Below are positions 8,438-14,958 of a DNA stretch of 57,124 bases, in pieces (position 1 is the first letter of the stretch; every line of letters starts with the position of its first letter). Source of the DNA: Methylocaldum sp. 14B (lineage in GTDB: Bacteria > Pseudomonadota > Gammaproteobacteria > Methylococcales > Methylococcaceae); contig NZ_MSCV01000043.1 of the NCBI RefSeq assembly GCF_002005105.1, positions 1 to 57,124 on the forward strand, written 5' to 3'. Position numbers and translations under genes: made by a program. The notes beneath the pieces are model-generated. The model was not told the DNA's origin and did no database searches. It saw only the letters and a program-made list of their open reading frames with translations.

Positions 8438-11400
8438 ATGAAGCGCACCCGCAAGACCGCCGGCGCCCTCAGCCTGCCGACGCTCACCCTCGAAGGCGGC
8501 CTGTTCCTCCCCGACCAGTTGGAAAAAGCCGCGCTCGGCGTCGCCCAGCACCAGACCGAGGCCGATTACGCCATCCCGAAAGGGCTCAAGCTCAAGGATG
8601 AATACGGCCGCGCCTTTCAGATCGCCTGTGCCGAGTGGAAGCACTTCGCCGTCCAGATGGAGCGAGCCGATCTGGACACGGCCGCTATCACCCAGAACTT
8701 TGTGCGCGAACTGCTGCGCGATGCCTTCGGCTACACCCAAATCCAGCCTGTATCCGATATCGCCGTGGCAGATCGCCGCTACCCGGTGTCGCTGCTCGCG
8801 GGCCAGGTGCCCATCGTCGTCGCCCCGCACCCGTTGGGGCTGGATGAGGCCGACCCGCGCTTCGCCGTGATGGCGAATGGTGAATGGCGAGTAGCGAATG
8901 GTAAGAAGGAAGACCATTCGCCACTCGCCATTCGCCACTCGCCGACTTCCCATTCGCCACTCGCCACTCGCCATTCAGCCACGAAGGGCAACGCCCGCAA
9001 ACTAACCGGCAGCTACTACACCCCCGACAGCCTGGTGCAAGAGCTGATCCAATCCGCGCTTGATCCCGTGATCGAACAGCGCCTCAGTGAGGCGGGGCGA
9101 ATGGCGAACAGCGAATGGTCAATGGTTTCTCCCCAATACCGTGAGGTGTTTATCCACTATGCAAATCCAAAGTTACCGGAATCTGGAGGTTTGGCAGCGC
9201 GCGCGCAAACTGGTCACGGAAATTTATCGGTTGACCGAAGCCTTCCCGACGAGCGAGCGGTTTGGGCTGATCGCCCAGATGAGGCGGGCGGCGGTGTCGA
9301 TTCCGAGCAACATTGCGGAAGGATGGGGGCGGCATTATCCGGCGGAGTTCACTCAGTTCCTCAGAACCGCCAACGGGAGCAGGGTCGAATTGGAGACACA
9401 ACTGATTTTATCGACCGATCTGGGGTTCAGCACGGAGACCGACCTAACGCCGCTGTTGGAACAAACCACGATTCTCGGCAAACAGCTACTGTCACTGGAA
9501 CGCCGCTTGAAGGGGCGAATGGAGAATGGCGAACGGTAAATGGAGAGAACAGTGACCATTCGCCACTCACCACTCGCTATTCGCGATTATGGGAAGAAAC
9601 GCCTTCCTCCATTCGCCATTCGCTATTCGCCACTCACGCACTACTGAGTCTCCGCGTGATCGACCCTGCCTGCGGCAGCGGTCACTTTTTGCTCGCCGCC
9701 GCCCGCCGCTTGGCGGAAAAGCTTGCCCAGTTACAAAGCCCGGAGGGTGCAGTTACACCTCAGGACTACCGTCATGCCTTGCGCGAAGTCGTGGCACGCT
9801 GCATCTTCGGGGTGGACCGCAACCCGATGGCGCTGGAACTGGCCCGCACCGCCCTGTGGCTGGAAGGCTACGAGGAAGGCCGGCCGCTGTCCTTCCTCGA
9901 CCACCATTTGCAATGCGGCGATGCGCTGCTGGGCCTGACCGATCTGAAGGCGCTGGAACAGGGCATCGCCAAGGACGCCTACAAGCCGCTTTCGGGCGAT
10001 GACAAGGACGTGTGCAAGCGGCTGGCCAAGGCCAACGCCGTCGGCCTCAAGCAACTGGAACGCGACCTCAAAGGCAAGCAAACCCGGCTGCGCTTCGACG
10101 ACGCGGATAGCCTGGCCGCCTTGCAAATCCTCGAAGCCCTGCCGGAGAACAGCACGCAGGACATCGCCGCCAAGGAAACTGCCTACCGCGATTTCTTGCA
10201 GCAGGCGAAGGAGAGCCGTCTCGCCCACGCCGCCGACCTCCTGCTGGGCGCCTACCTGCTGCCGAAAACGGCGAATGGCGAAGATGAGGCGAACAGTGAG
10301 TGGCGAATGGCGAATGGTGGGGAAGAAGCGAATGGCATTCACCACTCGCCATTCACCATTCACCACTCGCCCGTCCCTACCAGCGCCACGCTGTATCTGG
10401 CCCTGTTGACCGATACCCTCGACGCCGGCCACCGGCGGCAATTGGCCGCGGCGCAGGCCGTTTGCCGCGAAGCCCGCGTGCTGCACTGGCCGCTGGCCTT
10501 TCCGCAGGTGTTCGCGACGGGGGGCTTTGACTGTGTGTTGGGCAATCCGCCCTGGGAACGGATCAAGCTGCAAGAGGAGGAATTCTTCGCCACCCGCCAC
10601 CGCCACGTGGCCGAGGCGAAAAACAAGGCCGAGCGCGCCCAGCGCATCCAATGGCTCTCGGAGGGCATGCTGGCCCGCCATCTCTATCCGCAAATGGATC
10701 ATCCGCCCCACGAGTGCGAGGCGGAACAGCGCCTGTACGCCGAATTCATTGGCGCCCGCCGCACCGCCGAAGCCGCCAGCCTGTTCGCCCATGTGAAGGG
10801 GGAAGACGGTGGTCGCTATCCGTTGACCGGAGTGGGGGATGTGAACACCTATGCCTTGTTTGCCGAAACCATCAATCAGATAACGGCGCCTCGGGGCCGT
10901 GCAGGTTTTATCGTGCCAACAGGCATCGCCACAGACGACAGCACCAAAGCTTATTTTGCCAATATCACCCAAGCTGGACGCTTGGTGAGCCTGTACGACA
11001 TTGAAAATCGTGAAGCAGTGTTCGAAGACGTGCATCGCAGTTACAAATTTTGCCTCCTTACGCTAGGGGCTGCCGAGCAGGCGGAGTTCGTCTGCTTTGC
11101 CACGCAAGTCGATCAGTTGAAGGATTCTCGCCGCCGCTTCCGTCTCACTCCGGACGAATTCCGCCTCATCAACCCCAACACGCTCACCTGCCCGGTGTTC
11201 CGCAGCGAGCGCGATGCCGAACTCACCAAGAAGCTCTACCGCGCCGCGCCGGTGCTGATCGAGGAGGGCCAGCCCGATGGCAATCCGTGGGGAATTTCCT
11301 TCATGCGTATGCTGGACATGGCCAACGATAGCCACCTGTTTGCCGATGCCCCCAGCCCCGGCCTGCTGCCGCTGTACGAGGCCAAAATGATCCACCAGTT

Positions 11401-12346
11401 CGACCACCGCTGGGCGAGCTACGGTTCCGACGGAAACAGCGGCGATGTCACGCTCGACGACAAAAATGATCCGAGTTTCACCGTCACCCCGCGTTACTGG
11501 GTCAGCGAGGCGGAAGTCGAACAACGTCTGAGCGATAAGAACTGGTCACGCGGCTGGCTGATGGGCTGGCGGGATATTTGCCGGGCGACGGACGAACGCA
11601 CGGCGATTGCGTCGGTGGTGCCGAGGGTTGGGGTGGGACATACCATGCCGCTCTTCATGACTACTGCGGAACCGATGAGGGTGGCGGCGCTACTGGGTAA
11701 TTTCGGCGCATTGGTACTGGATTTCATTGCCCGTGTGAAGGTAGGCGGCACACACCTGACATACTCCTGCCTCAAGCAATTCCCGTTCATTCCGCCCGAC
11801 CGCTACACAGAAACCGATCTCGCCTTCATCGTCCCCCGCGTCCTCGAACTGACCTACACCGCCCACGATCTGCAAGCCTGGGCCGAAGACCTGGTGAGCG
11901 AATGGGGCGCGGCGAATGGTGAATGGCGGATGGCGGGGGTGGCGGGGATGGCGAATGGTGAATGGCGAATAGCGAATGGTAAGAAAGAAGACCGTTCGCC
12001 ACTCGCTACTTACCGTTCACCGTCTTCCCATTCGCCACTTACCATTCGCCATTCGCCCGAAAACCCACTCGCTATTCGCCACTCGCCACTCACCCCTTTC
12101 CCCTTCGACCCCGAACGCCGTGCTCACCTCCGCGCCGAACTGGACGCCTATTACGCCCGCCTCTACGGCCTGACCCGCGACGAACTGCGCTACATCCTCC
12201 ACCCCGCCGACGTGATGGGCGAGGACTACCCCTCCGAAACCTTCCGCGTGCTCAAGAACAACGAAGTGCGCGCATTCGGCGAATACCGCACCCAACGCCT
12301 GGTGCTGGCGGCGTGGGATCGATTGGAGAAGGGCGAATTGTCATGA
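8438..12346 (+). CDS. Eco57I/PglX-type adenine-specific DNA methyltransferase carrying repeat insertions
   Basis: A 1,302-residue gamma-class N6-adenine methyltransferase. The pre-motif region is LTGSYYTPDSLVQELI; motif I is DPACGSGHFLLAA near residue 407; motif IV is LGNPPWERIK near residue 700; a specificity region follows. In defence operons with two helicases such an enzyme marks self DNA (DrmMI in DISARM). The ATG at 8438 is chosen because the earlier frame only overlaps the toxin gene. The protein is inflated by four in-frame repeat insertions (8871-8976, 9096-9640, 10271-10371, 11911-12092), read as peptides such as MANGEWRVANGK and HSPLAIRHSP. The frame stays open through all of them. 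Whether the enzyme folds and works with these insertions cannot be told from sequence. Confidence 0.85.
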   Translation: MKRTRKTAGALSLPTLTLEGGLFLPDQLEKAALGVAQHQTEADYAIPKGLKLKDEYGRAFQIACAEWKHFAVQMERADLDTAAITQNFVRELLRDAFGYTQIQPVSDIAVADRRYPVSLLAGQVPIVVAPHPLGLDEADPRFAVMANGEWRVANGKKEDHSPLAIRHSPTSHSPLATRHSATKGNARKLTGSYYTPDSLVQELIQSALDPVIEQRLSEAGRMANSEWSMVSPQYREVFIHYANPKLPESGGLAARAQTGHGNLSVDRSLPDERAVWADRPDEAGGGVDSEQHCGRMGAALSGGVHSVPQNRQREQGRIGDTTDFIDRSGVQHGDRPNAAVGTNHDSRQTATVTGTPLEGANGEWRTVNGENSDHSPLTTRYSRLWEETPSSIRHSLFATHALLSLRVIDPACGSGHFLLAAARRLAEKLAQLQSPEGAVTPQDYRHALREVVARCIFGVDRNPMALELARTALWLEGYEEGRPLSFLDHHLQCGDALLGLTDLKALEQGIAKDAYKPLSGDDKDVCKRLAKANAVGLKQLERDLKGKQTRLRFDDADSLAALQILEALPENSTQDIAAKETAYRDFLQQAKESRLAHAADLLLGAYLLPKTANGEDEANSEWRMANGGEEANGIHHSPFTIHHSPVPTSATLYLALLTDTLDAGHRRQLAAAQAVCREARVLHWPLAFPQVFATGGFDCVLGNPPWERIKLQEEEFFATRHRHVAEAKNKAERAQRIQWLSEGMLARHLYPQMDHPPHECEAEQRLYAEFIGARRTAEAASLFAHVKGEDGGRYPLTGVGDVNTYALFAETINQITAPRGRAGFIVPTGIATDDSTKAYFANITQAGRLVSLYDIENREAVFEDVHRSYKFCLLTLGAAEQAEFVCFATQVDQLKDSRRRFRLTPDEFRLINPNTLTCPVFRSERDAELTKKLYRAAPVLIEEGQPDGNPWGISFMRMLDMANDSHLFADAPSPGLLPLYEAKMIHQFDHRWASYGSDGNSGDVTLDDKNDPSFTVTPRYWVSEAEVEQRLSDKNWSRGWLMGWRDICRATDERTAIASVVPRVGVGHTMPLFMTTAEPMRVAALLGNFGALVLDFIARVKVGGTHLTYSCLKQFPFIPPDRYTETDLAFIVPRVLELTYTAHDLQAWAEDLVSEWGAANGEWRMAGVAGMANGEWRIANGKKEDRSPLATYRSPSSHSPLTIRHSPENPLAIRHSPLTPFPFDPERRAHLRAELDAYYARLYGLTRDELRYILHPADVMGEDYPSETFRVLKNNEVRAFGEYRTQRLVLAAWDRLEKGELS
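8871..8976 (+). repeat. In-frame palindromic GGCGAAT repeat R1
   Basis: Forward copies of the unit are followed by their reverse complements. The strongest hairpin pairs 8882-8901 (gaatggcgagtagcgaatgg) with 8914-8933, 20 pairs with one G-T mismatch, around a purine-rich 12-base loop (taagaaggaaga). The loop recurs almost unchanged in R4. The length keeps the methyltransferase frame open. Confidence 0.85.
9096..9640 (+). mobile_element. Composite insertion R2: GGCGAAT repeats flanking a four-helix-bundle gene
   Basis: About 545 bases inserted in frame just before methyltransferase motif I. The left side has forward units (9097-9125); the right side has forward units that run into the end of the inner gene (9513-9545) and then reverse-complement units (9557-9637). 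Between them lies a complete 126-codon gene in a different frame. The methyltransferase frame across this stretch (for example PESGGLAARAQTGHG) has no family resemblance, as expected for overprinted DNA. I call it an element because the same repeat also occurs alone at other sites in the gene; its mobility is inferred. Confidence 0.7.
9159..9539 (+). CDS. Four-helix-bundle protein (23S rRNA intervening-sequence / S23 type)
   Basis: A 126-residue protein starting QIQSYRNLEVWQRARKLV, with the family hallmarks LEVWQ, FPTSERFGLIAQMRRAAVSIPSN (read in two parts), NIAEGWGR and a helical C terminus LLSLERRLKGR. This family was first seen in intervening sequences of 23S rRNA genes and also includes the Avd accessory protein of diversity-generating retroelements; it forms basic four-helix bundles that may bind nucleic acid. 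A GAGG lies about ten bases before the ATG. The last residues (GRMENGER) are encoded by the GGCGAAT repeat. The gene lies wholly within the methyltransferase reading frame in another phase, so one DNA segment encodes two proteins if both are translated. Confidence 0.85.
   Translation: MQIQSYRNLEVWQRARKLVTEIYRLTEAFPTSERFGLIAQMRRAAVSIPSNIAEGWGRHYPAEFTQFLRTANGSRVELETQLILSTDLGFSTETDLTPLLEQTTILGKQLLSLERRLKGRMENGER
10271..10371 (+). repeat. In-frame palindromic GGCGAAT repeat R3
   Basis: Forward units (10271-10317) then reverse-complement units (10335-10369). The arms 10298-10317 and 10349-10368 pair over 20 bases with only G-T type mismatches. It lies between methyltransferase motifs I and IV and is translated as NGEDEANSEWRMANGG followed by HHSPFTIHHSP, with no frame change. 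Confidence 0.85.
11911..12092 (+). repeat. In-frame palindromic GGCGAAT repeat R4
   Basis: The longest simple copy, near the 3' end of the methyltransferase gene. A 28-base forward arm around 11953-11980 faces a 28-base reverse arm (11992-12019); all differences between the arms are transitions, and the loop aagaaagaaga is almost the R1 loop. Further reverse units continue to 12092. The reading frame remains open and resumes with the family C terminus (FDPERRAHLRAELDAYYARL). Confidence 0.85.
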
Positions 12347-12373
12347 AGGCTTTGTCACCTCCTTCGGATAGCC

Positions 12374-12838
12374 GTGGCGAAACCTATAGACATACTTACC
12401 ATCATGGTAAATACTAGGAAAAACCTGAGCGCTTATGCCGGTACGCCGCCGTCGGACGATCAGGCCGACCGCCGCATCCCCGGCGGCCCGCTGTACACAA
12501 GGGAGGAAGTGCTGGCCATACTGGCTACAGGCGAGGCGGCAATTAAGCTTTGGACGCAAAAGTGCATGCGTGATGTCCAAAAATACGATATGGAGCCCGC
12601 CGATGTCGTCGATCTGGTGAAAATCGCTTTGAATGGTGGAAAGTTCAAAGGGAGCCAGTGGTGTACCAATAAACCGGGCGGCGCCTGGGCGGCTTGCGAC
12701 AGTTACCAACTGTTCTTTCGGCAATGGATAGAAACCGCCAACAAGCACATGGATGTTGAATATTATGTGAAATTTGCGATTGGGCGCTCCGGCAACATGA
12801 TGTTGATCATCTCTTGCCACCCGCCCGAGGAGAGGTAG
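12374..12838 (+). CDS. MqsR-like toxin of a toxin-antitoxin-chaperone cassette
   Basis: A 154-residue protein with a C-terminal stretch that resembles MqsR (RelE-like mRNA interferase): YTREEVLAILATGEAA, then DVVDLVKIALNGGKFKGS, ending VEYYVKFAIGRSGNMMLII. The match is remote, so the assignment leans on the next gene, which is clearly MqsA-like, and on the SecB-like gene after it. The GTG at 12374 or the ATG at 12404 could start it; neither has a good ribosome site. MqsR-type toxins cleave mRNA and stop growth. The gene order toxin, antitoxin, chaperone is that of MqsRA-type TAC systems, which have been reported to act against phages. Confidence 0.68.
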   Translation: MAKPIDILTIMVNTRKNLSAYAGTPPSDDQADRRIPGGPLYTREEVLAILATGEAAIKLWTQKCMRDVQKYDMEPADVVDLVKIALNGGKFKGSQWCTNKPGGAWAACDSYQLFFRQWIETANKHMDVEYYVKFAIGRSGNMMLIISCHPPEER

Positions 12839-12843
12839 CCAGT

Positions 12844-13416
12844 ATGAACCCTCAAACCCAACTTTGCCCGCTATGCGAAGAAGGACAACTGCATGAGCGC
12901 ATGGACTTCAGCGAGGTTGAATACAAAGGACAACACGCATCGTTGCCTCTGTACTTTGCCGAGTGTGATGCTTGCGGATCGGAGCAGGGTAGCGCCGAGC
13001 ACATTCGCCGTAACAAACGCGCCATGATTGCCTTCAAAAAGCAGGTGGACGGTCTGCTGCCTGGTGCAGAGGTGCGTGCGATCCGGGAGCGCTTGGGTAT
13101 TACCCAGGCGCAGGCCTCGCAGATTTTCGGCGGCGGGCCGGTGGCGTTTTCCAAATACGAAGGCGACGATGTGATGCAATCCGAAGCCATGGACAAGTTG
13201 CTGCGGCTGGCGTCTGAGGTGCCCGAGGCATTCGCCAAGCTGGCGCGTGATGCGGGCGTGGAGATACCTGCGGTCGCCGCGCGTTCGGCCGACTGGCAAG
13301 CCGTGGATTGGCAGCCGGATCAGTCCAGCCTGGCGACGCCGCGAAAAACGCCCCGCCTGCGCGTGGTTCACAGCTCGAAACCCGAACCCGCCGCACACTA
13401 CGAAAACGCCGCATGA
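12844..13416 (+). CDS. mqsA: MqsA-family antitoxin with zinc finger, HTH and extended C terminus
   Basis: A 190-residue protein. The N-terminal zinc site is formed by C8/C11 (LCPLCEEG) and C41/C44 (ECDACGSE); the helix-turn-helix is IRERLGITQAQASQIFGGG with FSKYEGDD after it. This is the MqsA layout. A GAGGAGAGG ribosome site precedes the ATG at 12844. Compared with E. coli MqsA (131 residues) it has about 50 extra C-terminal residues rich in W and P (SADWQAVDWQPDQS). In TAC systems such a tail is the chaperone-addiction (ChAD) segment that makes the antitoxin depend on its SecB-like partner; here that role is inferred from position and from the SecB-like gene that overlaps the stop (ATGA). 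Confidence 0.85.
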   Translation: MNPQTQLCPLCEEGQLHERMDFSEVEYKGQHASLPLYFAECDACGSEQGSAEHIRRNKRAMIAFKKQVDGLLPGAEVRAIRERLGITQAQASQIFGGGPVAFSKYEGDDVMQSEAMDKLLRLASEVPEAFAKLARDAGVEIPAVAARSADWQAVDWQPDQSSLATPRKTPRLRVVHSSKPEPAAHYENAA

Positions 13417-13895
13417 TCAGCGCCGACCTGCAAAAAGCTATCGATGGCCTGAAGATTGAGGACGTCTATCTGCGCGGTGCTTTTGCCCATTGCAGCGACG
13501 ATTTCGACCCGAAATACGCTCCCGACCTTGCGGCATTGACGGTACAGCAGATGCATGCGGTCAAGCAGTCCACCCTCGTCGAGGTGGAGGGAGAAGGGCG
13601 GTTGCTGCGCGTGTTTATGGTGCTAGGCACGCGTTGGATTGAGCCATTACGAGAGGCCGAGGACCCCAAGGTTCTCGCGGTCATCGAAGCCGAGTTCGTA
13701 GCCGAGTATCGCCTGCAAACCGAACTCGCCCAGAGCTGCATCGATGAGTTTGCGCTGAAAAATGCCAGCTACCATGTCTGGCCCTATTGGCGCGAATACC
13801 TCGCCTCGCAATGCGAGCGCATGCGCCTGCCGCGATTGGTGCTGCCTGCAGTTCAACTGCCCCATCACCGCCATAATGATCCAGCGGCAGAGTAA
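13413..13895 (+). CDS. SecB-like chaperone of the TAC cassette
   Basis: A 160-residue protein whose C-terminal half has the SecB-like signature: EAEFVAEYRLQTELAQSC, then HVWPYWREYLASQCERM and LPRLVLPAVQLP. The ATG overlaps the MqsA stop by four bases. SecB-like proteins in TAC operons bind the exposed C-terminal tail of the antitoxin and protect it; loss of the chaperone, for instance when phage proteins occupy it, frees the toxin. A general secretion role is less likely because the gene is coupled to a toxin-antitoxin pair. Confidence 0.82.
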   Translation: MISADLQKAIDGLKIEDVYLRGAFAHCSDDFDPKYAPDLAALTVQQMHAVKQSTLVEVEGEGRLLRVFMVLGTRWIEPLREAEDPKVLAVIEAEFVAEYRLQTELAQSCIDEFALKNASYHVWPYWREYLASQCERMRLPRLVLPAVQLPHHRHNDPAAE

Positions 13896-13909
13896 GCCGC
13901 CTTGATGTA

Positions 13910-14725
13910 TTGGCCGTGAACCCGCTGCAACGCGCCCTAATCGAAAAAGTCGGCGTTGACAACGGCTTCGAACACACCCTGGTAGCCGACGAGCATGACG
14001 TCACACTTGCATCAGCGCGGCATCCCACCCGTTCCACCATCTCTGTGCTGGACGCCGGCTTCGGAGTCCGTTTCACGTCCGGTGCCGCCGCGTTGTTACC
14101 GGAGTTATCGCGTGGCTTCCCCCAAGCTGTCCGGGATCGGGGCGACTTCGTAGTGGGCAATGAGGCTGCGCTCGCCGCGCTGTTGCGCCGAGCGGCAAGT
14201 TTGTCACGCGCATTGCCCACTCAGGCCGCAACCAGCTATCAGAAGGCGCTGGATGAGGAGTTGTCGGCTTTGCCCCCGGGATTGGCCGGGACGGAAATCG
14301 AACGCATGGTTCGCCAGCGTGTGGGGCAACAGAAGTTCCGCGAAGCAATGCTGGAATATTGGGGAGGGGCCTGCGCGGTAACAGGAGTGGCTGTCCCTGA
14401 AGTTCTGCGCGCCAGCCACGCCAAACCTTGGGCGGAATGCGAGTCCGATGCCGAGCGTCTGGATGTGTTCAACGGCTTTCTGCTGACCGCCAACCTCGAT
14501 GCCTTGTTTGACCGATTCCTGATCAGTTTCGATGAAGGAGGTCGGTTAGTGCCATCGCCTTCTCTTGCGGAGACCGATTTAAAGCGACTCGGAATCGTGC
14601 CGGGCTTGGAACTGCGCTGGGTGGCTCCCGAGCATCAAAGCTATCTAAGCTTTCACCGCGCCCGATTCTTGCTTTCTGTCAACCAAACAGCTGATTGCCA
14701 AGCGCTCGCTTCTGCGACGCAATAA
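13910..14725 (+). CDS. HNH endonuclease (HNH_2 type)
   Basis: A 271-residue protein with a C-terminal HNH nuclease domain: YWGGACAVTGV, then LRASHAKPWAE, LDVFNGFLLTANLDALFD and LISFDEGG. The histidine of SHAKPW and the asparagine of NLDALFD are the expected HNH residues. The N-terminal 120 residues are not recognised and could be a sensor or DNA-binding part. The TTG at 13910 or the GTG at 13916 may be the start; there is no strong ribosome site. It follows the SecB-like gene by 14 bases in the same direction and may be read with the TAC genes. HNH proteins of this family are common in defence regions and probably cut DNA. Confidence 0.8.
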   Translation: MAVNPLQRALIEKVGVDNGFEHTLVADEHDVTLASARHPTRSTISVLDAGFGVRFTSGAAALLPELSRGFPQAVRDRGDFVVGNEAALAALLRRAASLSRALPTQAATSYQKALDEELSALPPGLAGTEIERMVRQRVGQQKFREAMLEYWGGACAVTGVAVPEVLRASHAKPWAECESDAERLDVFNGFLLTANLDALFDRFLISFDEGGRLVPSPSLAETDLKRLGIVPGLELRWVAPEHQSYLSFHRARFLLSVNQTADCQALASATQ

Positions 14726-14958
14726 TGCAGGGCGGGGTTGAGGTGAGTTATGCTCGAAAGTTGACGGGGCGGCAAAAAGTCCTTGGCCACCGCTCCGAGC
14801 AACGTGGTCAAGATCATGTTTCCGGGCTTGTTCGGAGAAATTTGAGGGTTCGAAGAATTCAGAAGCGTTGAATTCATGAGTCACGGATAGAGATCGGATA
14901 GTTAAATGGTTTTAGGTCGCACAAATCTGATCTGAAGAGTATTTTTGCGAGAGGCTCT

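Noticed and set aside
9731-11035. 434-codon minus-strand frame within the methyltransferase gene
   Set aside because: It is antisense to clear methyltransferase motifs (DPACGSGHF, NPPW) and has no recognisable family; a shadow of high-G+C coding DNA.
8871-12092. The GGCGAAT arrays as a CRISPR array
   Set aside because: Units are only about 7 bases, spacers are absent, forward and reverse units alternate, and no cas genes are present. They form hairpins within a coding frame.
14726-14958. Short minus-strand frames between the HNH and relaxase genes (for example 14653-14877)
   Set aside because: No family recognised, no ribosome site, and they overlap the real HNH gene end.
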